NCBI RefSeq assembly: GCF_033115175.1
Contig: NC_084845.1
Span: 1,242,501-1,306,500, forward strand
Origin: Lepus europaeus
Taxonomy: Eukaryota > Chordata > Mammalia > Lagomorpha > Leporidae
Direction: 5' to 3'
DNA length: 64,000 nt
A program made the translations under genes and the position numbers. The notes below the pieces were generated by a model. It was not told the DNA's origin and made no database searches. It worked only from the letters and a program-made list of their open reading frames with translations. Shown here piece by piece: positions 36,261 through 61,826 of the stretch (the first letter of the stretch is position 1; each line of letters starts with the position of its first letter).

Positions 36261-37238
36261 TATTTGTGACAATATGATTTCACATAGTTAAAAGACAAAA
36301 CTCTTCAAATTATACACAAACACATAGTTACATGTAACTTGTACATCAGTAAATTTTGTAGAAAGTAGTTTAAAAAAATCTAACTCCCAGTTTTTGAAAA
36401 CCAGATCTTTCAGCCCCGTATTGATTCCAGTATCTCGTATCTTCACGGTGAAGGAAGGGCAGTGGTGCAGTGACCTGAGACAACAGAAATACTGGCTGCA
36501 TCACAAGTGATACATCACTACACAACAGAGCTGCTTGATCTTCAGATGCCTGCCTCTACAGCAACAGACTTCAGGTGAAAAACAGAGGAAAAAAACAAAG
36601 TCTGCGCTCTCTGACAATAACATGACCAGATACACAAGAGATCTCTAGGTGCCATGATTACTCAGTCTCAAAAGATTTGTGGATGCACTTTTACGAAAGG
36701 CACATTCCATCTGCCTCGTGGCAAGCTCCTCCATGTTCAGTATTTCTGTACCAAGGACGGCTCACACCCAGCTCCCACTGTCATATGACTGACACAGCTG
36801 ATGGTCTGATTGATATTAGTGCACAAGGCCCTGAGTTGAACCTTACAGTGAGCTTCTCAACAATGTCAGGCATTACATGTGACACCCTCTGGGACCAATG
36901 GAACAAATCCAACCTATTCCCATAAGCACAAGAACACGGAGTGACAGCTGTCCCTTTCTCAGGATGACCTTTTGTCTCAGAGAGGCTAAGCTCCCAAGTC
37001 ACAAATTAGGACAACAAAATCCCTGCCCTGTTTCCTAGGAAGTCTTGGACAGCAATGCAAATTTGGCTAAAACAAGAATAACTACTCCATCTTTTTACTG
37101 TTCCAATAGAGGCAGACAAATTCAGGCCCCCCAAAAAAGCTGTTCAGCCTTTCATACAAACAAGGCTTAAATCTGTTTTCCAGGCTTCCCATAAAGTAAA
37201 CCAAGCTCTAAAATGCTAAAGGTAGATTTAATAAGGCC

Positions 37239-37244
37239 TTTATT
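37239..37244 (-). terminator. Poly(A) signal, KRAB-ZNF A
   Basis: TTTATT on the plus strand, AATAAA on the coding strand, about 600 bp past the stop codon. The paralogue has the same signal in the same context ('tttattagtgca') at 49388-49393. Confidence 0.7.
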
Positions 37245-37843
37245 AGTGCACAAAGCAAGGTATTTATTGACAGCTATTCACTGATATTTGGAAGCTGGAA
37301 ATATTAACTGCCAATGTTGTATGAGACCAACAAAAACAATCCTTCCATGAAAACTACAAGTCATTCCTGAAGCCTCTAGCAAAACACAGATGGGGTTCTC
37401 TTGACCATATGTGGACTTCAGTCAGAAAAGGGAATGAATTCTCCCTAAAGGCTCACGTTACCTAAGACTTCCTTCAAAGAATGAGCACAGATGCCGGCCT
37501 TGCCTCAGCATGTCGGGGTGACTTCTGCACATTATGCAAAGTGGCTGAAGGAAGAGAACTTCTAACAAAGTGGCAGTAATGTAATTCTGTCAAGGGCCCT
37601 CAATGGTTCAGAACACGTGGTGCAGCTTCCCTCATCTGTATTTAAAACTCATGAGAGAATTTCACCTCCCTGGATGTTTGGAAGTATGGCTCCCTTCACA
37701 AAGGCTCTCTAGTGTCATAACACTGAAAAACAAAGTACATTCCCTGTAGGTCTAAAACCTTTCTCAAGCGTAGACTGTCAGGGATAAACAATATTGGATC
37801 TTAGGCTGAAGGCTTTTTCACGTGTGCTGTTTTCATGAGCCCT

Positions 37844-44226
<6,383 letters not shown>

Positions 44227-44992
44227 CAGATTCTGGGAGGAGAGAGACCCGGAGCGCTAGGAACCAGGGCGGAGACCCAGGAAAAACGGTCGCCGCCGCC
44301 TCCCCTCCGTACAACCGATGTGCAGTGGTGACGACACGCCTGTCGCGCCTTACACCATCATCCACTGCCCATCCAAGAGTTCCCAGAGCTCGGACAGTGT
44401 GGACAGAGCCCCGAGCTGGTAAACTGACCGCCACAAGAGCGATGCCGGAAGTCCCACCCAACTCTTAGGTCCAAACACGGAAGCGACCCTGTTATGAGCT
44501 ATGATTGGTTCCGTGTCTTTCCGTTAAGGAAGGAGCATTCCGGGTAATGTAGTTCCCACAGTTCCTTAACGGCGGGAAGAGAGCTGGGCTCCAGCGTCTC
44601 TGAGAACAAAGGCCTAGAAGTTCCCCGTAGGGCTCAGAGAAAAAGTGTGTCCAACCTGCAAGGCGAGGGAGGGCCTTTCTCAGAATTCACAGAATTGTGC
44701 AGTTCTTGTAAAACAAGGAAATGAGCAAACTTCTTAAAGCCACTTCATGACAGGAAGCAGGATTTTCTCCCATTAAAAACAAGAGCAATTAAATGAAAAG
44801 ATATTGCCAAACTATATATAAAGTATAATAAATAAACGTTTCTACCAGCGTTTTGAAACCAAAAGTGAAACAGAATAAGGAAGCTAAAAATTATCTGTAT
44901 TTAAAGTATTCACAAAGAATACGTTTGTAGGACATATACATTAATGTGAACTGTTAGTTGGAAGAAAAGGCTTATTTAATATTTTGGATTAT

Positions 44993-45331
44993 GGGGCCAC
45001 CGCTGTGGGATAGCTGGCAAAGCCGCCCTCTGCTGTGTCATCCCATATTCATCCCATACGAATGTTGGTTCAATTCCTGGCTGCTCCACTTCCCATCCAG
45101 CTCCCTGCTAAAGTGCCTGGTAAAGCAGTAGAAGATGGCCCAAGTCCTTGGGCCTGTGCATCCACATGGGAGACCCAAAGGAAGCTCCTGGCTCCTGGCT
45201 TCAGATCAGCGCAGCTCCAGCCGTTGCAACCATGTGGGGAGTGGACCAGTGGATGGAAGACCTCTCTCTCCCTCTCCCTCTCCTTCTCTCTCTGTGTAAC
45301 TCTTTCAAATAAATAAATAAATTTTTAAAAA
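44993..45331 (+). mobile_element. CSINE
   Basis: Full-length plus-strand C-repeat ('ggggccaccgctgtggg') with an AAATAAATAAATAAAT tail. Between genes A and B, upstream of A. Confidence 0.95.
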
Positions 45332-45502
45332 ATAACAATATGTACCAAAACTGAGGACTCAAAACATTTTGGCATATTTGGTTAACATGACCTACTTTGG
45401 ACCCAGTACCCCTGATATTGCAAAAAGTTACAAAAAGTAGAGAAAGCCATTGGCATGAACCCCTCCCAATTGGTTGATATTACCTTTAAAGTACTTAATA
45501 TA

Positions 45503-45836
45503 GGGGCCGGTGCTGTGGCATAGCCAGTAAAGCCACCACCTGCAGTGCCAGCATCCCATATGGGTGCTGGTTCGGGTCCCAACTGCTCCACTTCCAATTC
45601 AGCTCCCTGCTATGGCCTGGGAAAGCAGTAGAAGATGGCCCAAAGACCCTGGGCCCCTGTACTCATGTGGGAGAACCGGAAGAAGCTCCTGGCTCCTGGC
45701 TTCAGATGGCTCAGCTCTGGTTGTTGCGGCCACCCGGAGAGTGAACCAGTGGATAGAAGACCTCCCTCTCTCTCTGCCTCTACCTCTCTATAGCTTTGCC
45801 TTTCAAATAAATAAATAAATCTTTTTAAAAAAAATT
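45503..45836 (+). mobile_element. CSINE
   Basis: Full-length C-repeat with target-site duplication aagtacttaata at 45489-45500 and 45837-45848. Confidence 0.95.
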
Positions 45837-45848
45837 AAGTACTTAATA

Positions 45849-46660
45849 CAAGACAGAAAAGAAGACAAGACACACTGTGCTATTTACAGCTCCGATCCCT
45901 CAAAACGGGAGAAATAGGAAGGAAGGGAGGAAGACGCTGGGAGAAAAGCAGTGTGCTTGCCATAAAGAAAAGGGACATTGGAAAAGAATTGTCAAAATTT
46001 GCAAGAGGTGAATACAAACAGAAAACCACCTCAGATGCAGATTGCCACTTGGATTCAAGACTGATGATGAGTAACATAATCTAGGGGACCCCTTGATGAT
46101 ATAAGCATCTATATAAATTTCTCTATAGGAGTCCTGGGTACAACTGACAGTGAGGAATCAATTAATTGACATTTGTTTAGACACCAGAGTTACCCATTCA
46201 GTACTTAATTCCAAAATGACTGAAGAAAGTCATCATTCTGTAGCCATTGTGTCACCAGGCAACCTCAACAAAGGTCATTACCACAGCCATTGGAGTCCTA
46301 GTTGAGGGAACAAAATTTGACAGCTTTCCGTATACACCTGATTGTCTCATTTTGTTGATAGATAAGGACTCTCTTTGTAAACTAAATTCTCAAAGAACTT
46401 TCTCTTCAGCTCCATAGCAACTCGACCTACAAAGCGTACAACCTAAACATACCCTCCTTTCCCAGTGCTCTCTCAGAAACAAAAGATGGAAGAAGGATCA
46501 TCTGTCCCCAGAAATCTTCAAGAATGTGAGCAAAACTGTATGGGCAGTTGTGATCCCTGGAAAAGCCTTAAGTGTCATCCCTGTGCATGTCTGATTAAAA
46601 CAACAGTAAGATTCCCCAAAAAGGGGAGGGGAAGCAGTATCCTTTAATGAAGGGAGAATT
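45849..46660 (+). mobile_element. Endogenous gammaretrovirus-like gag-pro relic
   Basis: Degraded internal ERV sequence. Around 45950-46000 it resembles a nucleocapsid with a CCHC zinc-knuckle pattern, and around 46130-46210 a retroviral aspartyl protease start whose active-site triad is altered. Stops and frameshifts are frequent, no LTRs are seen, and it cannot encode a working product. The CSINE at 45503 sits at its left edge. Confidence 0.55.
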
Positions 46661-46687
46661 TGAAGGGTTCCTAACCATATTTAATAA

Positions 46688-47019
46688 TTTTTTAAAATAT
46701 TTATTTATTTATTTGAAATTTGAAGTTACAAAGAGAAGCAGAGGCAGAGAGAGAGAGAGAGAGAGGTCTTCCATTTGCTGGTTCACGCTTCAGTTGGCCA
46801 CAACAACCGGAGCCGTGCCAATCTGAAGCCAGGAGCCAGGATCTTCTTCCGGGTCTGCCACGTGGGTGCAGGGGCCCAAGGACCTGGGCCATCCTCCACT
46901 GCTTTCCCAGGCCACAGCAGAGAGCTGGAAGTGGAGCGGCCGGGACTAGAAACAGAGCCCATATGGGATGCCTGCACAGCAGGCAGAGGATTAACCTACT
47001 GTGCCACGGCGCCAGCCCC
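46688..47019 (-). mobile_element. CSINE
   Basis: Minus-strand full-length C-repeat, from 'ttaaaatatttatttattta' to 'cacggcgccagcccc'. Confidence 0.95.
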
Positions 47020-47534
47020 AATACATTTCTAAAATATCGACTAATACTAATACAGCCTTGTCAGGCTCACTACAACATGCCCAATGGGGAACAGCATATT
47101 GTAATAGCTGAGAGAAGCTTTTCATTTCATTATGTCATATTGAGCAAATCATGAGAGCTTGAAGAAATTAATTCCACAGTTAGATCAAACAGAGGACTAG
47201 TTTGTTGTTAGGTCTTACAGTTTGTTTGAAAATCGTTCTGGGAGAATCCACACTCATTATTCAAAATGCCTTCAGTCAGCACTATAGAATAAGGGATTCA
47301 GAAGAGAAGAGGTTATGCAACATGATAGGTATAAAATTTATAAATAAAATTTCTCAATTAATGTAATGAATTTGTATATCATATAAATGTGAACAGAAAT
47401 AGAGTAATTAGAATAATAATGTAAAATTAGATTGATGAAGTAAAATAAGAGAAATAAATTGACCTAATGTCAAGAACAATTATGTAATAAATTCATCATA
47501 AAAAGATTGTTGAACTGATTTAGAATAATTTGGG
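47020..47534. other. Non-coding, AT-rich, unassigned
   Basis: No gene. It may continue the ERV relic interrupted by the CSINE, but I see no clear motif. Confidence 0.4.
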
Positions 47535-47850
47535 GGGGCCAAAAAATTATGGCAGTCTGTGGTGCAGTGGGTTAACACCCTGGCATCCCATTTGGGCACC
47601 AGTTCAAGACCCGGCTGCTCCACTTCTGATCCAGCTCTCTGCTATGGCCTGGGAAAGCAGTAGAAGATGGCCCAAGCCCTTGGGCCCCTGCACCCATGTG
47701 GGAGACCTGGAAGAAGCTCCTGGCTCCTGGCCTCAGATTGGCATGGCTCCGGCTGTTGCGGCCATCTGAGGAATGAACCAGCGGACAGAAGACCTCTCTC
47801 TGTCTCTACGTCTCTCTGTAACTCTTTCAAATAAATAAATCTTTTTTTTT
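47535..47850 (+). mobile_element. CSINE, tail invaded by another CSINE
   Basis: Plus-strand C-repeat slightly shortened at its 5' end. Its AAATAAATAAATC tail at 47829-47842 is followed directly by the T-run of the inverted copy. Confidence 0.92.
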
Positions 47851-48197
47851 TCTTTTTCTTTCTTTTTTTTTTTTTTTTTTTTTACAGGCAGAGTGGATAG
47901 TGAGAGAGAGACAGAGAGAAAGATCTTCCTTTTTGACGTTGGTTCACCCTCCAATGGCCGCTGCGGCCGGCGCATCATGCTGATCCAAAGCCAGGAGCCA
48001 GGTGCTTCTCCTGGTCTCCTATGCGGGTGCAGGGCCCAAGGACTTGGGCCATCCTCCACTGCCTTCCCGGGCCATAGCAGAGAGCTGGCCTGGAAGAGGA
48101 GCAACCGGGATAGAATCCAGCGCCCCAACTGGGACTAGAACCCGGTGTGCCGGCGCCGCAAGGCGGAGGATTAGCCTACTAAGCCACGGTGCCGGCT
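47851..48197 (-). mobile_element. CSINE inserted into a CSINE tail
   Basis: Minus-strand C-repeat of a younger type ('tttacaggcagagtggatag' to 'aagccacggtgccggc'). 'aataaaataaatctt' and a long A-run then follow at 48199-48231, which are the remainder of the first tail. Confidence 0.93.
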
Positions 48198-48446
48198 GAA
48201 TAAAATAAATCTTAAAAAAAAAAAAAAAAAAACACTGGGTAAGACCACCAACAAAATGAATTTAGATAAAGGGAAATTGACTGGAGAGCAGAGAAATTCC
48301 AACACTATAATTGTTTGGGTAGAAAAGGAGAAAAGCCTAAAGATATGTGAGAACTAAAGACCCATTTATGAGATAATTCTTTCAACAACTGATTTAGAAA
48401 CTTGTTCTAAATATATAAACATAAAATATCTTAACACAAAAATTAA

Positions 48447-48606
48447 AGATTTCTTTTATGTGAAAGACAGTGACAGAGATAGATAGTAAGTTATTGATTT
48501 TCAATGTGTTGGTTCACTCCCCAAATGGCTCAAACAGCTGGAGCTGGTTCAAGCTGAAGCCAGGAGTCAGGAGCTCATCTAGGTTTTGCACATGGATGGC
48601 AGGCTT
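48447..48606 (-). mobile_element. CSINE fragment (old)
   Basis: Partial minus-strand C-repeat: 'gttggttcactccccaaatg' and 'gaagccaggagtcaggagc', then it ends. 48607-48840 is unassigned. Confidence 0.7.
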
Positions 48607-49387
48607 CTACTCTCCACACGGTCTGATTTCTCTCTCAACATGTCCTTCTGCACTCCCACTGAACCTTCCTATGTGAGCCTCCAGGTCATGCCAAGGTGCA
48701 CACCTGGCTTCATGCTGTGATCTGCATTAACTCACCATCATGCCTGCAGAATGGTGGGGTTGCCAGGCTATGACTGCCCTGTCCCATCTACATGGAGACT
48801 GACTGTGTTGTGGAAGTAAGTTAAGACAGAAAGAGGGACTATGTTTGTGGAAGTACTTCTACAACAGGCACATTCCATTTGTTTTGCTGCAGGCTCCTCT
48901 GCTCCCTATTAATCACACTCAGTATTTCTGTCCCAGTTGTAGCTCGTGCCTTTCACAGACTTACGAGTGACACCACTTACAGAATTATGGACATGTCAAC
49001 ACATGTCTCCTCTGTAGAAACTGGGGAAGGACTTCCTTCCAACACTGCTGGGCACTATGTGATAGTCTGTGAGAAATGACTACACTGACTGCGCTGCCTA
49101 GACACAGTCTGTCTTAACTGACTCTGCCAGATATAAACTTCCATTTCACCAAAAATGGAAGCATGAAGGCCAAAATCAGAAACATAAAGCCTCGCAGGGT
49201 TTCCTGAGAAGTCCTGGGCAGCAAGGCGAATTAGGCCAGGAATGAAAACTATTTATGTCCTAATTCCAAAGGGGACACCATGAAGGAATTTCCAACTCCT
49301 TTATACAGGGCCTAAGTTTATCCCCCTACCCCCTGCAAAACTACAAAATGAAGACCCAAGACTTCAGGTGGATTCAACAATAAAGCA

Positions 49388-49393
49388 TTTATT
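49388..49393 (-). terminator. Poly(A) signal, KRAB-ZNF B
   Basis: AATAAA on the coding strand, about 580 bp past the stop codon, in the same context as in gene A. Confidence 0.7.
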
Positions 49394-49973
49394 AGTGCAA
49401 AAACCAGCAGTGTTGGCAGTTATCAATGGCTGGAAGGCTGGGAAAAAAATCAACCACAAGTGGCATGTAAAACCAATAATCTTCATGAAAAAGGTAAGCC
49501 ATTCATGGACGCCTCCAGCAGAATGCAGATGGATTCCTCCTGAGCAAAACTGGGTCAGATATAGGCTTTAATCCTTCAGAAAAGGAAATCAAGTCTTCCA
49601 AAAGGCTCAGACTGCTCAAGACTTCCTCCAGGTAAAGCACACAAATGCCTGCCTTCCTTCAGCATGCCAGGTGATTCTTGCACACTATGCAAGGTGACAG
49701 GGAAGATGGCTTCTACCAGCGATAATTGGAAATGGTAATTCTGGCAAGGACTCTGGGCAGTTTAGAATATGCACAGCAGCTCCTAAAAGCCTCACCAAAT
49801 GCCTGAAATCAATGGAGAATTGATTATATCCTTTTGGATGTTTGGAAGTGCGAGGTTCAACTTCAGGCAGATGACTAGCTCAGAAAGGTTATTTGTGTCA
49901 TAATAATAATAATAAAAAGAAATGGCACACATCCTGCAGGCCTACGCTTTCCTCAAGGATGGACTTTCAGGAG

Positions 49974-56991
<7,018 letters not shown>

Positions 56992-57720
56992 CACCCCAAC
57001 TGCTGGCTCTTCCGCCGCTGTTCAGTGGGCACGAACTGTGCTCAGGAGCGCGGCTCAACACCGACAGGGGGGACACATCTAGCGAGCAACCAAAATGACT
57101 GTCCCGGGAGCGACTCCGGAAGTCCCGCCCTGACCTAACGAAAAAGACAGAAACGCCCAATCCAGAGCGCCCACTAACTTGGCTTCCCGGCCAGTTGACG
57201 CGCTGCATTATGGGTATCGTAGTTCTTAGGGCTCCCTCGCGCAGGTCGCGCTCTCTCTGAGATTCCCTGGGAACAAAGAGGCTCCGCGCGGGGCTCTGGG
57301 AAAACGCGTCGTCGACGTCCGGGGGCGAGGGCGGGCTTAACTCCCCAGGCTGATCCGCGTGGTGTTGACTGTAACTTGAGAAACATTTCTGACTTATCGA
57401 ACTCTCGGGGCAAAGACGGACCCCAGAGGAAACGAGACCCCAGGGGCGCGTCGCCAGCATCTGTGGCTCGTCACGTACCGGAGTCGGGGCGCTAGAGGCC
57501 GCCGCGGGCGCTCGGTGGTGGCTGGCGCCGAGTCTTCCCTTCTGGCGCGCCGGCGGGTCGCTGAGGAGACCGAGGACCCTCAGCACCCGGCAGAGCCCTC
57601 CCTGAGCTCGAGGCTCCCGCCGCTCCGTGCTGCCTGCGTGGGCTCCCCCTCTGGACACCGCGGCTGAGAGTCGGCATTTGGCCCCTGAGGAGAAAAGGGG
57701 GACCCAGCCCTGAGCGGCGT

Positions 57721-58395
57721 CCGTCAAGTTCACTGAGGAGGTGCAGATGAGTGGAGATTAACCACTGTGGCAGGTGCATGCGCCTGGCGTGTCCACGGAG
57801 AGAGGCTGAGGCGTCCGGACACTGGCCCGAGATAGGGGGGTGGTTTAGGCCATCGTGCAAGCTGTGAACGAGAGGAAGCTGCAGTCCAGCCTGGCCACCG
57901 GCGCCCTAACACCTTAGTGAAGATAAAAGAACTTCCTAGAGATAAGCCTGAGTAGGGCAGGTGTGAAAGTTGGTGTTGGAACCAGGCACCATAATGGTGT
58001 TTCTTAAACTCTGGAGTATCTGAAGAGAAGGGAGGAGCTGTTCGAGATGGAATCAGAGTGCTCATTGTAAGCACACACGCACACGCACACACGCTAACAC
58101 TTTCAGAAAGTCATCACTGTGTTCACTCTGGTCTGAGTGTGTATGGCTTGCCTTTGAATAAGTCCTGCTCTCTGTCCACCTCTACCTACATCTCCAGGTT
58201 GTAGTCTTACATACGGGAAGAAAAGGACCGGGACCAAGTCTCTCCTAGCCCAGCCAGGGCTCTTGATCCCCCAACGTTGGGCTAGAGAGGGCTCCCATCC
58301 ACTGATTCACTCCCCAGCTACCTGTGACATCTGTGTAGGGGCTGGGATGGATGTGTTACCAGTCACAGAGGGCAGGGCTGTTGTCGGACCGAGTA
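57721..58395. other. Upstream flank of ZNF B
   Basis: Non-coding. A short ACACGC run lies at 58070-58094. Around 58280-58320 there is a phrase similar to a minus-strand C-repeat ('ccactgattcactccccag'), too short to call. Confidence 0.4.
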
Positions 58396-59430
58396 TCCTG
58401 GGTTCTTTTCCTCAGCTTATTATAGAAATAAAAAGCCGGGAAACAAGTTACAAAGATGCAGAAACTTTATTCAATTAGCAAGCCACAGAGAAAGCGTCTG
58501 GTTTAAGAGGAGACCAGGCAGAGTGCCTGAGTGGGACACTGGCATTGAGGAAGTGTCCCGGGTTTTAAAGGCATCGGTATCTGTTCATTGGGTTACCCCA
58601 CTGGGGGTGCCCATTGGCGTGGGGCTCATGGAGATAGGGGGATCTCTTGGAGACTGCCTCAGCCCCCTCCTGTGCTAGCTCTGGATGGAAGATTGCAACT
58701 AACTTGAAGGCATGGTTTAAAACCGCAGGTCACACAAGATAGCCTGGATCTCCTGGAGCCAGTCCAGCTCCCCCCAGAGGCTCAGCCCCTTCCCCTGCCA
58801 GCTGTGGGTGAAAGATTACACACACCTGGAAGGTGTGATTTATTTTTTATAAAAGATTTATTTATTTGAAAGTCAGAGTTACACAGAGAGAGGAGAGGCA
58901 GAGAGAGAGAGAGAGGTCCTCTGTCTGCTGGTTCACTCCCCAATGGCCACAATGGCTGGAGCTGTGCCAATCCGAAGCCAGGAGCCAGGAACTTCTTCCG
59001 GGTCTCCCACGTGGACGCAGGGGCCTAAGGACTTGGGCCATCTTCCACTGCTTTCCTGGGCCATAGCAGAGAGCTGGATCAGAAGTGGAGCAGCTGAGAC
59101 TTGAACAAGCTCCCATGTGGGATGCTGGCACTGCAGGCGGCGGCTTTACCTGTTATGCTGCAGCGTCGGCCCCAAAGGTGTGATTTAAGCTGCAAGGTCA
59201 CACATGCAGCACAAGAAGCTGTTAGGGGAGATGCCAGTTGGTCTGGAGACAGGCTTTCCAGCCACAGCTGACAGCTTGTGAAGGACATCCTACCTATGTC
59301 TGAAGGGGCCCGCAGACTCCCAGCCCCATTGGCCGGCCTCAGGAAGCTAGGGGCCTGGAACTCAATCTGGGGCTCTCGTGGGTAGCAGGGTCCCAGTCAA
59401 CAACTTGAATCATTACTACTGTCTTGACAG
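58396..59430 (-). mobile_element. LTR-like element split by a CSINE
   Basis: On the minus strand the left part reads 'tgaataaagtttctgcat', an R-type poly(A) signal region, preceded by GC-rich blocks that resume at 59175 after the CSINE. No retroviral coding region is seen. Family not identified. Confidence 0.4.
58843..59174 (-). mobile_element. CSINE
   Basis: Full-length minus-strand C-repeat with a 13-nt target-site duplication, aaggtgtgattta, at 58830-58842 and 59175-59187. Confidence 0.95.
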
Positions 59431-59444
59431 AAAGCTAGAGTCTA

Positions 59445-59793
59445 GGGGGTCGGCGCTGTGGCATAACAGGTAGAGCCACCACCTGCAGTGCTGGCATCTC
59501 ATATGGGTGCCAGTTCAAGTCCCAGCTGCTCCTCTTCCGATCCAGCTCTCTGCTATGGCCTGGGAAAGCAATGGAGGATGGCCAAAGTCCTTGGGCCCCT
59601 GCACCCACATCAGAGACCCAGAAGGACCTCCTGACTTTGGTTCAGCCTAGCTCTGGCCCAGCTCCCAGATCCCAGCTCGGCTGTTGCAGCCATTTATGGA
59701 GTGAACCAGTGGGTGGAAGACCTTTCTCAGTGTCTCTCCCTCTCTCTGTCTGTAATTCTGCCTCTCAAATAAATAAAATATTTTTAAAAATAA
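59445..59793 (+). mobile_element. CSINE
   Basis: Plus-strand C-repeat ('ggtcggcgctgtggcat') with a small internal expansion near 59655-59680. An imperfect target-site duplication (gaaagctagagtctag against gaaagctggagtccag) flanks it. Confidence 0.92.
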
Positions 59794-59814
59794 AAGAAAA
59801 AAATATGAAAGAAA

Positions 59815-59912
59815 GAAAGCTGGAGTCCAGAGCTGGAGCAAGGAATTGAACCCAGGCAGTATCATGTGGGATATCATGTGTCTTAACTGCCAGGCCAAAT
59901 ACCTGCCCCCAC
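59815..59912 (-). mobile_element. Ancient CSINE-like fragment
   Basis: Minus-strand end of an old C-repeat: 'ggaattgaacccaggcagta' (B-box complement) and 'ctgccaggccaaatacctgc'. Confidence 0.6.
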
Positions 59913-60537
59913 CTGTTTTTTAATGCATTTCTTTTGCTATCCCAAATATCTACTCCAGAAGGGGCTCTCAAACTGACCTAAATGCTTTTAGTTGAAAACC
60001 ATACTCCTAGCTCCCTGAATTCCAGACGTGAGAAAACCCAAGGGAAACTGAAGGGCTTTAGTCCACCCCTACTCTACAAGCCAGGAGAGAGCCAGGTTCT
60101 ACCCGCGTACACACACCCTTCCTTGTAGGTGACACGTGCTCCACACTCAGGCAGTCAGCGAAGGTGAATAGTGATCCGGCTTCTTTATCTGGCTAACATT
60201 TTCATAAAATTTCTTTGTAACTTTATGGAGATCTTATTGGTTTATTTTGAGTGGGGAGAATATTATTTTGAAACACTGTTTACATAAATTATCACCTAAT
60301 TCTTAAGACTTTGAGACAATGATACACACTAGCAGGGAAGACATTATAGCAACCCAGAATTATTCTTTTGGAATGTAGTAGTAGTTGTGAAGTAGAACAA
60401 AGGGATCTTTTCTTAAAATTCCTAATATACATTCACTTTCTTGTTCCTAACTCCAGTTGCTAAATTTAAATATATATAAATATATGTGTATATATAAAAA
60501 TATATGTGTGTACATATATGTGTCTGTGTGTGTGTGT
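59913..60537. other. Non-coding, unassigned
   Basis: No gene. Ends in a TATA/TG low-complexity stretch (60466-60538). Confidence 0.45.
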
Positions 60538-60780
60538 GCAAGGCAGAGAGATACAGAGAGAACTCCTATCCACTGGTTCACTTCTCAAATGACTTCAATG
60601 GCTAGGGCTGAGCCAGTACAAAGGGGAGTTCTGGGAACACCATGTGAGTGGTAGAGACCCAAATACTTGAGCCACCACTACTATTTCCCGGAGTGTACAT
60701 TAGCATAATGCTGGGATCTAGGGCTAGAACTGGGCATCTTCACTAGCATCTTAACTGCTAGGCCAAACTTCTGCCCCCCC
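60538..60780 (-). mobile_element. Ancient CSINE-like element
   Basis: Diverged minus-strand copy: 'ccactggttcacttctcaaa', 'gggctagaactgggcatct', 'aactgctaggccaaacttct'. Confidence 0.65.
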
Positions 60781-61144
60781 ATCACTAAAATGAAATAATA
60801 TTTTAACCAGATTTTTTTAATCACAGTTTCTTTTAAATAATTCCTTAGTGAGTTTGTTGATTTTTCTGGGTTTAATTTATTAAGCATTCTATGAGATGAC
60901 ATATTTAAATGGGTTTTTTAAGCAGTTGTCATGAATTGAAGGAGCAGAATTCTTACATGCTTGCTCTGTTTACTAAAGTTTGTGTCACAAACACATCAAA
61001 AGCTACAGCAGTAGGTTTATGTAAATCCTTGTGAGTTTGTAGTGTTAATATAATTATTAATCCACTTATAATTTGTACAACACTATATATATGTATAGAT
61101 TGAGTTATCAATTTTAAACAGGTAACCTCTTTGTGGTCATAAAA

Positions 61145-61550
61145 ATGTGATACATTCATACATTGGAATATTATCCAGAAATAAAAAGAAAAAGTAATTA
61201 TATATGCAAAGCAAGAATGAATCTGGAAAACTACAAAGTTATATAAACCATATGCAAAATGATAAATATTGTGTGCTTTACTGTTATTAAATATCTATAA
61301 TAGGAAAACTCATAGAAACACAGAGAAGGTTAGAGGTTATGAGGGACTGGAGAGATGAGGGAATATGAAATTACTGTTTAATGTGTACACAATTTCTATT
61401 AGGGTTAATAAAAGTTCTAGGAATAGATAGTTGTGATAAACAGAATATTATGAGTTTATGTAACGGTACTGAACTGTACACTTGAAAATGTTTAAAATAG
61501 CAAATTTTATGTTACATATAATTTACCACTACATATCAAAAATATCAAAA
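61145..61550 (+). mobile_element. Old mammalian L1 3' end
   Basis: Matches the remembered end of the L1M subfamilies: 'cattggaatattatccagaa', 'gttactgttt'-like segment at about 61370, 'ctgaactgtacacttgaaaa' and 'attttatgttacatataatt'. No TSD is seen. 60781-61145 is unassigned AT-rich sequence. Confidence 0.8.
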
Positions 61551-61826
61551 GTGGGAGACTTTTCTCTTAATCCCCAAGCTCGAAATGCTTGCCCTATTGT
61601 ATTTTAAAATTTCATGAACCTTTTTGTTAAAGCTGAAACAAAGTAGTTTTGTATAACTACATGCATAATACTCATATTAGGCCTCTTCTAGGACTTCGGA
61701 ATTGTAGGCCCTACCTGGCCTAGAAGGACAGTTCTAGGAATGACACATTCCTGTCAAGAGTCTGAAATGTGTAGTAACATTAACAGATGATGCAAGAGAT
61801 GGTGGAATTATCTGTAGAGAACAGAG

